In this document: positions 8,366 through 17,771 of the stretch, piece by piece | Layout of the letters: every line of letters starts with the position of its first letter | How positions within the stretch are numbered: the stretch's first letter is position 1 | Origin: ZC4RG29 sp036563875 | GTDB lineage: Bacteria > Bacteroidota > Bacteroidia > Cytophagales > Cyclobacteriaceae | Assembly: GCA_036563875.1 (NCBI GenBank) | Contig: DATCLO010000072.1 | Coordinates: 1 to 60,676 of the forward strand | DNA length: 60,676 bases | Reading direction: 5' to 3' | Translations under genes and position numbers: made by a program | Notes under the pieces: generated by a model | Database searches by the model: none | What the model saw: the letters and a program-made list of their open reading frames with translations, nothing else | What the model was told of the DNA's origin: nothing

Positions 8366-8381
8366 TCACTGATTTCAGTGA
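8366..8381. promoter_or_regulatory. Short palindrome upstream of the Gfo/Idh/MocA gene
   Basis: TCACTGA-TT-TCAGTGA: perfect 7-bp arms with a 2-nt spacer, 31 bp upstream of the start of the minus-strand oxidoreductase gene. Position and size fit a dimeric repressor or activator site, but it is a single occurrence. Confidence 0.35.
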
Positions 8382-8542
8382 CATTCGGAATCAATTTAAT
8401 GAATTCGGACAGCGATGGATACAAGAATTCCACGCAATTCTGGTGTTCATTTACACACTTAACGCACTCAGGCAAAAAAAATTGGTTCACCACGGTTTAC
8501 TCCAGGCGCGTTTCTCCATTAAGCCCCGTAGTTGTCCCGCAA

Positions 8543-9208
8543 ATGAACCTGTTTACTATCCATGGCAAAGGCAAAAAGGGCCGCGTGATTCTCACGGTAG
8601 GGTTTGCAGCCATGATGCTGGCAGGTTGGCTCATGCTGGATCGCGGGCACCTGGTTAATCCTGACATGATGCGACGACTGGCGCAAGATCCCTGGAAAGT
8701 TTGCGCAACTGCGTTACCCGCTCCGGTGCGGATAGACGAAGTGCGAGACATCGAAATGATCGGATGCTGGCCCCGGATACAGGGTGATCCTGAAATGGAC
8801 ACCAGCCCGGGCGACTATGTTCCGGTCCGCCTCTCTTCCAACATTTACATTGACGGTGAGAAAATAATACTCAAAGTCTTCTACCGGATCGAAGAAGATG
8901 GAGGAGATCATACTGTATATTCGGGAGCACGCACGTTCATCCTCTTCGAGAACGATCGCCCAGGATACCACATCGCCACCGTCGAACTGCGCGGACCCCG
9001 ACTCAATAACTTCATTCTCTACAGTGCAGGCGTCAATACCGATTTCAGAAGCGTCGGTCCCCTCGACTCATACTGGGAAACACTCGAGTACCGCGTCGAC
9101 AGTCCCGACGACGACCAGCTGCACATCGGCGTTCGCGGGAGGCTCTCGTTCACTGTTGTGCTGGAAAGAACCAACGCTATCGTCAACGCCCTTACACGTC
9201 GCAGCTGA
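8543..9208 (+). CDS. Membrane-anchored protein of unknown function
   Basis: A 221-residue protein from ATG 8543 (the frame is open farther upstream but lacks protein-like character there). Lysine/glycine-rich N-terminus then one hydrophobic segment (VILTVGFAAMMLAGWLML, about 14-31) that can act as a signal anchor. The rest is a probable beta-rich extracytoplasmic domain (VRLSSNIYIDGEKIILKVFYRIEEDGGDHTVYSGARTFILFE) with only two cysteines. I do not recognise the family. Divergent from the Tat-exported oxidoreductase, followed by a 400-bp gap. Confidence 0.55.
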   Translation: MNLFTIHGKGKKGRVILTVGFAAMMLAGWLMLDRGHLVNPDMMRRLAQDPWKVCATALPAPVRIDEVRDIEMIGCWPRIQGDPEMDTSPGDYVPVRLSSNIYIDGEKIILKVFYRIEEDGGDHTVYSGARTFILFENDRPGYHIATVELRGPRLNNFILYSAGVNTDFRSVGPLDSYWETLEYRVDSPDDDQLHIGVRGRLSFTVVLERTNAIVNALTRRS

Positions 9209-9608
9209 CAACGGCGGCAACCAGCCCACCGCGGCGACATCCTCTTGTAAAGTAAGCCTTGTACTTTTTTACGCAACAAACGACATTCATCAGTCGACCC
9301 ATTGCGAAATGCCTTCGGATGAATTGCCGTGTGGATTTGCATGAGATGTGATACCTCATCCTTGCAACAATTACGCAACAATTCGCAACCTTCAGAGAGC
9401 GGATTATGCAGGTGCAACATGTCATTCCCGCTAGTGTAAAATCATTTAGCTGAAGGAAGGTACAGGATGGTAAGGAAAGTCTTCCGGAGGCAGATTATAG
9501 TGTAAAAGGATAAGTTTTGTTTAATGGCAATGGGTTACTGAAAATCAGTTACTTGAGTATCTTTAAATAAAGAATAATATCGGCGTCTGAATTTGAAAAT
9601 CTGAAACC
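9209..9608. other. Intergenic stretch without a recognised gene
   Basis: A 400-bp gap between the unknown anchored protein and the next oxidoreductase. No convincing open frame on either strand. The last part is A+T-rich and holds TATCTTTA at 9558-9565, one mismatch from the Bacteroidota -7 box, 43 bp before the next ATG, so the promoter of the oxidoreductase gene probably lies here. Confidence 0.4.
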
Positions 9609-11000
9609 ATGAAAAAGAAGTCCGCCATATCAAGAAGAAGGTTCATTACAACAACTGCCAAGGGTGCTGCCCTGGCGACTGTGGCGATAGGTTTTCCCAC
9701 GATCGTTCCAGCCCGGGTGCTTGGCAAGTATTCACCATCGAATCGCATCAATGTTGGAGCCATCGGCACAGGCCGGATATCGAGGGTGCACGACATGCCG
9801 GGAGTATGGCGTCACGACTACGCTCAGATTGTCGCGGTATGCGACCTGGATACGAAGCGCGCCGCCGACGCAAAGCAACTCGTCAACAAAGTCTACACCG
9901 AAAAGACTGGGAAACCTTTTGATGGCGTGAAGGTGTATCACGACTATCGCGAGCTGATTGCCAACAAGGACATTGACGCCGTGCTCATCAGCACGCCCGA
10001 CCACTGGCATGCGGCAATCGCCGTCGACGCGGCACGTGGAGGCAAGCACATCTATTTGCAGAAACCTGCATCACTCACCATTGCAGAAGGACGATTCATG
10101 AGCGACGTTATCAGCAAGAGCGGTGTGAAATTCCAGATCGGCAGCCAGCAGCGTTCGTCTGAACAATTCCGGTATGCCGCGGAGCTGGTTCGCAATGGTC
10201 GCATCGGGGAGCTTAAGAGGGTGTACGTCGGACTACCCGGTGATCCTTCCGGTGATGAAGAACCAGAGATGCCGATTCCTCCTAATCTCAATTACGACAT
10301 GTGGCTGGGGTCAACGCCTTACGTCTACTACACGGAGAAGCGCGTTCACCCGCAAGACAGTTACGACCGCCCCGGATGGCTACGCTGTGAACAGTTCGGT
10401 GCCGGGATGATCACCGGATGGGGCGCGCACCATATCGACTCCGCTCACTGGGGCATGGGCACAGAACTTACAGGTCCTGTTGAGGTATGGGGTCATGCCG
10501 AGTTTCCGAAGTCCGGTCTATGGGATGTGCACGGTATTTTCACGACGCATGCGCTCTATGAAAACGGCGTGCAGATGACGGTCAGTAATGAGTTACCGAA
10601 CGGCGTCAAATTCGAAGGCACGGAAGGATGGATATTTGTGACCCGCGGAAATTATCAGGCCACAGCAAGCGATCCGGTGCCGAATGCTGATGGCACGAAG
10701 CCGCTGGATGCCAGTGATCCGAAAATCATCAAGTCGCAGATCGGTCCGGATGAGTTTCATCACATGGTCAGCACGGATCACCATGCCAACTGGCTGGAAG
10801 CCATCCGCGATAACAAACCCACCATCGCGCCGGTCGAAGAAGCGCATCGCTCCTGCACTGCCTGCCTCCTCCACCATATCGCCATGAAGCTCGACAGGAA
10901 AATCTATTGGGATCCCAGGAAGGAGCAGTTTAAGAAAAATGATGAAGAGGCGACGGCGATGTTGTCGAGACCGCAGAGAGAACCTTGGGTTCTTAAGTAG
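9609..11000 (+). CDS. Tat-exported Gfo/Idh/MocA family oxidoreductase
   Basis: A 463-residue nicotinamide-dependent oxidoreductase with a Tat signal at the start (ISRRRFITTTAKGAALATVAI). Rossmann loop INVGAIGTGRISRVHD near 48-63; catalytic lysine in HIYLQKPASLTIAEG (Gln in place of Glu in the E-K-P motif); C-terminal domain with FGAGMITGWGAHHIDSAHWG. Such enzymes oxidise or isomerise sugars or cyclitols. It precedes a Gfo-like lipoprotein by 80 bp on the same strand. The substrate cannot be told; the exported location suggests action on saccharides before uptake. Confidence 0.88.
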   Translation: MKKKSAISRRRFITTTAKGAALATVAIGFPTIVPARVLGKYSPSNRINVGAIGTGRISRVHDMPGVWRHDYAQIVAVCDLDTKRAADAKQLVNKVYTEKTGKPFDGVKVYHDYRELIANKDIDAVLISTPDHWHAAIAVDAARGGKHIYLQKPASLTIAEGRFMSDVISKSGVKFQIGSQQRSSEQFRYAAELVRNGRIGELKRVYVGLPGDPSGDEEPEMPIPPNLNYDMWLGSTPYVYYTEKRVHPQDSYDRPGWLRCEQFGAGMITGWGAHHIDSAHWGMGTELTGPVEVWGHAEFPKSGLWDVHGIFTTHALYENGVQMTVSNELPNGVKFEGTEGWIFVTRGNYQATASDPVPNADGTKPLDASDPKIIKSQIGPDEFHHMVSTDHHANWLEAIRDNKPTIAPVEEAHRSCTACLLHHIAMKLDRKIYWDPRKEQFKKNDEEATAMLSRPQREPWVLK

Positions 11001-11080
11001 GCAGTAGTGCGCAGTTTGCAGTGGTGGCTCGGAGATAAAAAAGTAATCGTAAATTGGCGCTTCAATGAACACCCGACACT

Positions 11081-12538
11081 ATGGGCGAGACGAAACAAAA
11101 CTCAACACATCAACACTTTCACCGTGGAGCGACCGCAGGTCTGTTTTACGGCAACACATCAACACTCTTATTCCTTCTCATCGTCCTCTTCGCAATGGTG
11201 TCTTCGTGTAGCGAAAAACCCTCCACCGAAACCTCCCGTTCTGCCGTTCGGCTGATCACGCTGGATCCCGGTCATTTCCACGCTGCGCTTGTGCAAAAAT
11301 CAATGTATCCGAATGTCGACTCTGTCGTCTATGTATATGCCCCTGAAGGTCCGGATGTGCAGCTGCACCTGAATCGCATTGAGGGATTCAACACGCGTGC
11401 AGAGTCACCAACAGCCTGGAAGGAGGAGGTGTACACAGGTCCGGATTTTCTTGAAAAGATGATTGAGGAAAAGCCGGGTAATGTAGTCGTGCTCTCCGGG
11501 AACAATCAAAAAAAGACGGAATACATTATGAAGGCGCTTGAGGCCGGATTGAATGTGTTGGCGGATAAGCCGATGGTGATCGACTATGACGACTTTCAGC
11601 TGCTGACTGAGGCTTTTGAGGTGGCCAGGCAAAAGAACCTGCTGCTGTACGACATCATGACGGAACGTTCTGAGATCACCACAATCCTCCAGCGTGAATT
11701 CTCCCTCCTCAGCGAAGTATTTGGCGAACTGGAAAAGGGAACACCGGAGCAACCTGCGGTCACTAAAGAGAGCGTTCACCACTTCTATAAATACGTGTCG
11801 GGCAGCATTCTCACGCGCCCGCCCTGGTTCATGGATGTCAGCCAGCAGGGCGAAGGCATCGTGGACGTCACGACGCACCTGGTTGACCTCATTCAATGGG
11901 AATGCTTTCCGGATCAGGTGCTGAATTATATGCACGATATCAGTGTCAACAGTGCACGACGCTGGGCCACCGACATGACGCTCAGCGAATTCAGCGCCAT
12001 CACAGGTTTGGATGCTTTCCCCGACTACCTCCGCAAGAATGTTGTCAACGATACGATACTGCGAGTGTATTGTAACGGCGAAATCAACTACCAGATTCGC
12101 GGTGTGCATGCGCGCGTTTCCGTGATCTGGAATTACAAGGCCCCGGAAGGCACAGGCGACACCCACTATTCAATTATGAGAGGTACGCGTGCAAACCTGA
12201 TCATACGCCAGGGCGCGGAACAGGATTACAAACCCACGCTGTACATCGAACCGGTCGGAGACGTGCCGGGTTACGAGAACATACTCAACAACAATCTGAA
12301 AAAGGTTCAGGCCACTTTTCCGGGAGTCACCTTGGAGAAAGTACAAAACGGATGGGAAGTTGTGATTCCAGATCACTACAAAGAGGGACATGAAGCGCAT
12401 TTTGCACGGGTAATGGAGCGATTCCTTGATTATCTGCAAAACAAGAGTATGCCCGAGTGGGAGGTGCCGAACATGATCGCCAAATACTACACCACCACAG
12501 CAGCGCTCGAACTCGCGAAGCAGAGTAACATGCCGTAA
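11081..12538 (+). CDS. Gfo/Idh/MocA-like lipoprotein with altered nucleotide-binding loop
   Basis: A 485-residue protein with a lipobox (FAMVSSC, Cys at about 43), so likely lipid-anchored after a long N-region. The domain order is that of Gfo/Idh/MocA oxidoreductases: beta-alpha start (VRLITLDPGHFHAALVQK), the lysine motif in NVLADKPMVI (Asp for Glu), and a C-terminal domain with GEGIVDVTTHLVDLIQW. The glycine-rich Rossmann loop GxGxxG is replaced by DPGHFHA, so cofactor binding may be changed or lost. The first ~27 codons overlap repeated AACACATCAACACT words (about 11103 and 11154), which makes the exact start uncertain. Confidence 0.75.
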   Translation: MGETKQNSTHQHFHRGATAGLFYGNTSTLLFLLIVLFAMVSSCSEKPSTETSRSAVRLITLDPGHFHAALVQKSMYPNVDSVVYVYAPEGPDVQLHLNRIEGFNTRAESPTAWKEEVYTGPDFLEKMIEEKPGNVVVLSGNNQKKTEYIMKALEAGLNVLADKPMVIDYDDFQLLTEAFEVARQKNLLLYDIMTERSEITTILQREFSLLSEVFGELEKGTPEQPAVTKESVHHFYKYVSGSILTRPPWFMDVSQQGEGIVDVTTHLVDLIQWECFPDQVLNYMHDISVNSARRWATDMTLSEFSAITGLDAFPDYLRKNVVNDTILRVYCNGEINYQIRGVHARVSVIWNYKAPEGTGDTHYSIMRGTRANLIIRQGAEQDYKPTLYIEPVGDVPGYENILNNNLKKVQATFPGVTLEKVQNGWEVVIPDHYKEGHEAHFARVMERFLDYLQNKSMPEWEVPNMIAKYYTTTAALELAKQSNMP

Positions 12539-12539
12539 A

Positions 12540-12557
12540 GATCTGACGTTTCAGATC
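12540..12557 (+). terminator. Possible terminator hairpin after the Gfo-like lipoprotein
   Basis: Two bases after the TAA stop there is a GATCTGA / TCAGATC hairpin with a 4-nt loop. No T-run follows, so intrinsic termination is only a possibility. Confidence 0.3.
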
Positions 12558-12636
12558 ATTGGGAAATCTCAACAACTAGGGTTAAGTTTGGCTGAAACCA
12601 AGACGTAGCAGCTGCATAGGGACCGATCGGTTGGGA

Positions 12637-13815
12637 ATGAATACCTCGAAGCGCACAATCTTTCTCCATATATCCCTTTTTGTTCTGACGTTCGTTACGA
12701 CAACACTGGCGGGATCGGAGTGGGCCTATGCACGATCCATCTTCCGTCTGGATGAGAATGAAAGGTTGGCGTTTAATTACAGCTATTCCTGGTCCGACTT
12801 CCTGCTTGGACTTCAGTTTTCAGTGCCTTTCCTCGCCATCCTAACCGTCCATGAGTTTGGACATTACTTCGCAGCGATGGCCCATAGGGTCAGGACGTCG
12901 CTGCCGTATTTTATTCCCATTCCTCCATTGCTCACCATAGGGACCCTGGGGGCCATCATACGAATTCGCGACAGGGTGTATTCCAACATTCAGCATTTTG
13001 ACATCGGTCTCGCGGGACCGCTGGCCGGGTTTATCGTTGCCGTGGCCATCCTGATCTACGGCTTTCGGACCTTGCCTCCGCCGGAACATATCTTCACAAT
13101 TCACCCGGAATATGAACAGTATGGACTCGACTACCCCAAGCACGTTTACACAGATGAGTACATCCGTGAACACAATGGGGGAATCGACCTCGCGTTTGGT
13201 ACGAACTTGCTGTTCATCCTGTTCGAGAAGTATGTGGCAGAACCTGGCTACGCTCCGAATCCTCGTGAGATAATGCATTACCCGATTCTGTTTGCTGGCT
13301 TCATCGCGCTTTTCTTTACAAGTCTTAATCTGTTGCCGATTGGGCAGCTCGATGGGGGACACGTCATCTATGGACTCTTTGGGCGACGAGGCCATCGAGT
13401 CATCGCCATCACATTTTTTGTTGGCCTTCTCCTGTATTCAGGGCTCGGCTACATTAGTCTTCCACAGGACCGCGATGAACTCTGGACCATTGTTCCAATC
13501 GGTGTGTTGTTTTACTATATCTGTCTGAAAGGATTGGGGTTGAATTCCACGGACACGCTCATGTATGCAGTTGTGATGGTTGCGGTGCTGCTCGTGCTTG
13601 CATGGCAGTTTCCAAATCTCAAAGGATTTTCAGGATGGCTGGTTTTTGGTTTGCTTGTCGGGCGCATGATCGGCATCTACCATCCGCCCACGGAAATTGA
13701 AGTGCCGCTCGATCCTGTCAGAGTAGTACTGGGTTGGATTTGTCTTTTGATCTTTATTGTTTCGTTCAGTCCGGTTCCGATCTCGATTCGCAGTCTGCCG
13801 ATCACCACTCCTTAA
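12637..13815 (+). CDS. Site-2 protease family (peptidase M50) membrane metalloprotease
   Basis: About 392 residues from ATG 12637 (a TTG two codons earlier is less likely). Polytopic membrane protein with the intramembrane zinc-protease motifs HEFGH at 72-76 and NLLPIGQLDGGH near 235-246, which supplies the third ligand Asp. The family cleaves substrates within the membrane, for example anti-sigma factors. The N-terminal half carries an extracytoplasmic loop (about 125-185) without PDZ signature. It converges with the T9SS protein gene and the two stop codons overlap by 3-4 nt (13812-13815). Confidence 0.88.
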   Translation: MNTSKRTIFLHISLFVLTFVTTTLAGSEWAYARSIFRLDENERLAFNYSYSWSDFLLGLQFSVPFLAILTVHEFGHYFAAMAHRVRTSLPYFIPIPPLLTIGTLGAIIRIRDRVYSNIQHFDIGLAGPLAGFIVAVAILIYGFRTLPPPEHIFTIHPEYEQYGLDYPKHVYTDEYIREHNGGIDLAFGTNLLFILFEKYVAEPGYAPNPREIMHYPILFAGFIALFFTSLNLLPIGQLDGGHVIYGLFGRRGHRVIAITFFVGLLLYSGLGYISLPQDRDELWTIVPIGVLFYYICLKGLGLNSTDTLMYAVVMVAVLLVLAWQFPNLKGFSGWLVFGLLVGRMIGIYHPPTEIEVPLDPVRVVLGWICLLIFIVSFSPVPISIRSLPITTP

Positions 13816-15746
13816 CGGACCAGCACTTTCCTTTGCTGTACCTTGTTGGCCTCAAGCCACTGAACAAGGTACATGCCCGGTGATGGTGATGATATAATTA
13901 CGCGGGTCTCGTCGCCAGCAGGTTCGAGCGACCAGGGAACGTAACGACCCATGACATCGATAATCTCTACACGATCAACAACGCCCGGAAGATAAAAGCT
14001 TCCGTCGTTGGGGTTGGGGTAGAGGTCGCGACCGCGTTCTTCGCCCGGAATACCCGTAACAGGATCTGCCTTTCCACCGAATACGGGTCGGATCATAAGA
14101 CTGCCCTGTACGTCAGTATTCTTTTGCCAGGTGCCCCCCGTCATCACAAATATCCGATCGCCGGTATCGTTGCTCTTGTCCAAACCAACCTTCACGCCGG
14201 AGACCACTGGTTCACGGTATCCAATGTAAAAAACTGAATCGTCTATGAACAGGGGTGGCTGAAGCGGGAGGTACATGAACTCGTTCTTCGTGTTCTTCGT
14301 AATCGTCCTTCCCAACATGCTGTAAATTGGATTTTGGGTAGGCTGCCCGTCATTGTCACCATAGATGTACAGGTCGAGACTTTGACTGTTCGATCCTCCG
14401 AGATAGGGAAAGTAAATAAGAACACCTGCCAGCGTCGCCGTGTCGGACCGCATGACGAACTGATAGGCCAGCCTGTTGCCGGCTTGTGTCAATCCCACAG
14501 AATATTCTGCAACGCCATCATCGTACGCGTAGTAATCTTTGAGTGAGTACCAGGTTGATATCGTGTCGTTGACGCGAAAATCAAGTGGAAGAAACGCTGG
14601 GCGTTCAGCATCGATACTGTCGCTGCTGATGACTTTTAGTTTCAGTTGAACGTCGATGGCATCGGCGGTCGGATCGAACTGCAGCGGATCGGCAGGGTCT
14701 GGCAATGTGTCGAGTTTCACAGTTACGCGTTCGTACGGAAGCATAACACCGCTGGTGCCCTTTACACCTCGTGATTTGATGAGATTTTTTCCGTACACCG
14801 CTGGCGGGTCTTCGCCATGGTAATGATAAAACTTTGCGTTGACGCGATAGTTGATGGAAGCACCGCCGAAATCAGAACCCCGCAGGTTCTGAACATCAAA
14901 GGTCACGGTGTCAAGAGTAGGGTCCAGGAAAAAGTGGCTAACGGGAACGGCGTAGTATTCACCGAAAAGTCGCGACATAGGCGATGCTGCCGCGCGATCG
15001 GGAAATGAAGGTGTGGAATCATCTCTGCCTTTGTTGAGCAGAACATAGTCGATGATCCACGTATCGAAAGGGCCGGACATCCTTCCGTAGGTACGGAAAC
15101 GGAACTGGAAGTTGTCGTGATACCAGCGCTCTTCATGCACAGGTAACACTACAGCGTTGAAGTTTTCAAAGTCTGGCACTTCATCGCCATGCACAGTGAA
15201 CACGTCTACCCAATTGTCGTTGTTGTCACGAAACTCAACCCGAAGAAAGTCGGTGTTGTCGGGTGGCTCACCGTAGCCTCTCCATTGGTAGAAGAAGCTG
15301 AGGTATACGGTCTCGCGTTCGTTGACCGGTACTTCGGTCATAAGCAGGGGACGCGATGTCATCTTGTCGGTGAATCCTACTGAACTGGTTTCATTCGGGT
15401 TGTATGGCGACCCCAGCGAATCGAGACCATCAAACGTGGCCACGTTGATGCTTGGCGGATTCAATCCTATTCCGTTGGAGATGTAGACTGAGTTGCTGTG
15501 TACCCACAAGGTGTCAGGATAGCCCGGAGCGACCGTCGAAAAATCATCCCAAAAAGGAAGACTAAGCGGGCCGGTACTTTTCGTGCGCGCGTTTGGGTCG
15601 GGACGGCCATTTTCCTGAACGGGGATCGGTGCTTCGATTAATTGAGCATGCACGCTGATTACGGGAAGGGCCAAGAGGCAGAGTGAAAGGAGCCATGCCA
15701 CCGGGTGGAATGTTAAGCGGTTGCTATGGTCATTCGTCAAAGTCAT
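13812..15746 (-). CDS. Secreted protein with T9SS C-terminal sorting domain
   Basis: About 644 residues from ATG 15744-15746, which gives a signal peptide ending ISVHAQ; this start overlaps the end of the PASTA gene by 17 bp. A laminin G/MAM-like jelly-roll region (about 40-220, LPFWDDFSTVAPG ... FDTWIIDYVLLNKG) is followed by beta-rich segments and a C-terminal type IX sorting domain of about 75 residues (RDLYPNPNDGSFYLPG ... VEIIDVMGRYV ... GMYLVQWLEANKVQQRKVLVR). It is therefore expected to cross the outer membrane by the type IX system. Function of the passenger part unknown, possibly adhesion or carbohydrate binding. Confidence 0.8.
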   Translation of the reverse strand: MTLTNDHSNRLTFHPVAWLLSLCLLALPVISVHAQLIEAPIPVQENGRPDPNARTKSTGPLSLPFWDDFSTVAPGYPDTLWVHSNSVYISNGIGLNPPSINVATFDGLDSLGSPYNPNETSSVGFTDKMTSRPLLMTEVPVNERETVYLSFFYQWRGYGEPPDNTDFLRVEFRDNNDNWVDVFTVHGDEVPDFENFNAVVLPVHEERWYHDNFQFRFRTYGRMSGPFDTWIIDYVLLNKGRDDSTPSFPDRAAASPMSRLFGEYYAVPVSHFFLDPTLDTVTFDVQNLRGSDFGGASINYRVNAKFYHYHGEDPPAVYGKNLIKSRGVKGTSGVMLPYERVTVKLDTLPDPADPLQFDPTADAIDVQLKLKVISSDSIDAERPAFLPLDFRVNDTISTWYSLKDYYAYDDGVAEYSVGLTQAGNRLAYQFVMRSDTATLAGVLIYFPYLGGSNSQSLDLYIYGDNDGQPTQNPIYSMLGRTITKNTKNEFMYLPLQPPLFIDDSVFYIGYREPVVSGVKVGLDKSNDTGDRIFVMTGGTWQKNTDVQGSLMIRPVFGGKADPVTGIPGEERGRDLYPNPNDGSFYLPGVVDRVEIIDVMGRYVPWSLEPAGDETRVIISSPSPGMYLVQWLEANKVQQRKVLVR

Positions 15747-16533
15747 CAGGAACTTCGGTTCCTTCCTTACCAACCCAGAGATCCACGATATCACCCACCC
15801 GCATTGTCTCCGTGGGCAGTGGCTTTTGCTTAAGAACGATAGGTTCGGCATTCGTGGTATCTCCTACGACGATAACACGCCCCAGGTTGAGATTCAGTCC
15901 AAGGATATAAACCTTGGCTTCATCCAGGGTATAGCCCAGGAAGCTAATCCCGTCCTTTAGGGTCGTTGTGCCACCGTCCATTACCACGAGGTCGATGACG
16001 GATCCCTTCGGAACACGGTCGCCTTCCTTCAGCTCTCTTCCCTGATACTTCATTGCCTGTACAACATTGAGGAACGGGCCGGAGGTAAGTTCGATCTTGC
16101 CGCGTTTCAGTTCGTTGCTGCGCAGTACGGCTTCAGCGTTGGTAATTGACCGGTCCACCAGATTAGGAATGGGTACCGTAGGCGGATTAACGCGGTTCAA
16201 AGAGACGAATATCTTACGGTCTACCTTCACTTTCGAACCCGCTTTGGGGAATTGCTTCAGAACGGTAAGCGGCGGGTACTCGTCGGAATACGAAGAATCG
16301 CTAACCTCCCAGCGAAGGTTACGTTCGCCGAGAAATTCCTCCAGGCGATCGTAGCTCATGCCTTCAATGTTCGGGACGGTAATGGTCTCGTTGTGATTGG
16401 TAACCGAAGGCAGGTAGAGGTAGAAGTACAGTATGGCCAGGCCAAATAGTATGGCCCCCGCGAGCAGCATGTTAATCAGCACGCCACCGAGGGTTTGGTT
16501 CATGTACTCCCTGAACTTTTTGAACATCGCCAT
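15730..16533 (-). CDS. PASTA-domain membrane protein
   Basis: A 267-residue bitopic membrane protein: short cytoplasmic N-terminus, one TM helix (VLINMLLAGAILFGLAILYFYLYL, about 18-41), then three extracytoplasmic PASTA repeats (about 50-118 from TITVPNIEGMSY, 119-190 from VPIPNLVDRSI, 191-256 ending IVDLWVGK). PASTA repeats bind muropeptides or beta-lactam-like ligands. Unlike PknB-type kinases there is no kinase domain. The gene lies just downstream of ddl, a common Bacteroidota arrangement, which supports a link to cell-wall synthesis. Confidence 0.88.
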   Translation of the reverse strand: MAMFKKFREYMNQTLGGVLINMLLAGAILFGLAILYFYLYLPSVTNHNETITVPNIEGMSYDRLEEFLGERNLRWEVSDSSYSDEYPPLTVLKQFPKAGSKVKVDRKIFVSLNRVNPPTVPIPNLVDRSITNAEAVLRSNELKRGKIELTSGPFLNVVQAMKYQGRELKEGDRVPKGSVIDLVVMDGGTTTLKDGISFLGYTLDEAKVYILGLNLNLGRVIVVGDTTNAEPIVLKQKPLPTETMRVGDIVDLWVGKEGTEVPDDFDE

Positions 16534-16612
16534 AAAAACGCCATTCAGGCGTCCAATTATACGGGTTAATGGGGAAAATACGAAGGAGGCGTAAGGAATC
16601 AGGGAAAATGGC

Positions 16613-17698
16613 TCAATACTTCAGTGAGCTCTTGAAATCCCGTTCGACCGCTTTGCTTTGCTGGTGCCTTTCAAATCCAAGCTGTATTAAGCGGGTAATC
16701 AGGTCCGTAAACTTCAGCCCGCGCTCCCGCCACATCATCGGATACATGGAAGAGTTTGTAAAGCCCGGGATCGTGTTGATCTCGTTCACGTAAATGCCGC
16801 CATCCTTTGTCACAAAAAGGTCGACGCGCGCGAAGTCCTCGCCATGTAATACTTCGAACGCTTTTACAGACAAAGTTCGGATTTGTTCAATGATATCCTT
16901 ATCCAACTTGGCCGGAACTTCAATCTTCACGGCCTTGCCGTCGACATACTTTGCATCAAAAGTGTAGAACTCATACTTGTCGCTGATGATGATCTCTCCT
17001 GGATTGGAAGCCTCCGGCGGATAGTTACCGAGAATTGCGCACTCAATCTCCCGACCATGAATGTATTCTTCAATCAGGATTTCACGATCGTATGCGAACG
17101 CATCCTTAAGTGCCTGCTCCAGGTCTTCCTTCTTCTTCACTTTGGAGACACCAACGGACGAGCCGAGGCTTGCAGCCTTTACCATGAATGGTGTACCAAG
17201 AGTGTCGACAATTGCCTCATACGTTATGCTGTCGCGATCCCGATAGTTGAATGTCATGAACCGGGCAACGGGTACACCGGCATCTTTCAACAGACGCTTG
17301 GCGACAATCTTGTTCATTGATATCGCGGAGCCGAGAACGCCAGTACCAACCATGGGGATATCCAGTGCTTTCAGCATACCCTGTATGCTGCCGTCTTCGC
17401 CATCTGTTCCGTGCAGGACGGGAAACACGATGTCGACCTTGATGCGATCTCCGCTCGCAAGCAAGGTGAAGCCGGGATTGTGAGGGTCGAGGATGAGGCC
17501 CAACGCTTTGCCCCGGTCAATTTCCCGCTGTACGCCCATCGTGAGAAACCACTGCCCACTCCGGCTGATGCCGATGGTCATCAGCTCGAATTTGCTCTTG
17601 TCGATGAACTCGTAGACGTTTTTTGCTGAGTTGACAGAAACGCCGTGCTCGACGGAACGTCCTCCATATAGAATGGCAACTGTTTTCTTAACTGGCAT
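16613..17698 (-). CDS. ddl: D-alanine--D-alanine ligase
   Basis: A 361-residue ATP-grasp ligase that joins two D-alanines for peptidoglycan precursors in the cytoplasm. The N-terminal GGRSVEHGVSVNSA (11-24), the VFPVLHGTDGEDGSIQG segment (about 95-111), the ATP-grasp VKAASLGSSVGVSKVK near 175-190 and the C-terminal metal site FARVDLFVTKDGGIYVNEINTIPGFTNSSMYPMMW (about 296-330) are intact. In the first motif Gly replaces the usual Glu of E-H-E-V-S, a tolerated variation. Length matches the family. Probably cotranscribed with the PASTA gene. Confidence 0.95.
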   Translation of the reverse strand: MPVKKTVAILYGGRSVEHGVSVNSAKNVYEFIDKSKFELMTIGISRSGQWFLTMGVQREIDRGKALGLILDPHNPGFTLLASGDRIKVDIVFPVLHGTDGEDGSIQGMLKALDIPMVGTGVLGSAISMNKIVAKRLLKDAGVPVARFMTFNYRDRDSITYEAIVDTLGTPFMVKAASLGSSVGVSKVKKKEDLEQALKDAFAYDREILIEEYIHGREIECAILGNYPPEASNPGEIIISDKYEFYTFDAKYVDGKAVKIEVPAKLDKDIIEQIRTLSVKAFEVLHGEDFARVDLFVTKDGGIYVNEINTIPGFTNSSMYPMMWRERGLKFTDLITRLIQLGFERHQQSKAVERDFKSSLKY

Positions 17699-17771
17699 GA
17701 AAAAGTTCGTTAGCTAGTGCATTTATGAAAAAATGGAAATGGCCGCAAGATGTTGATATTTATTCTGTTAT

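Noticed and set aside
11405..12166. A 253-codon minus-strand frame within the Gfo-like lipoprotein gene
   Set aside because: Antisense shadow; no recognisable motif.
12540..12557. Strong intrinsic terminator after the Gfo-like lipoprotein
   Set aside because: Stem of only 7 bp and no following T-run; kept as a weak feature only.
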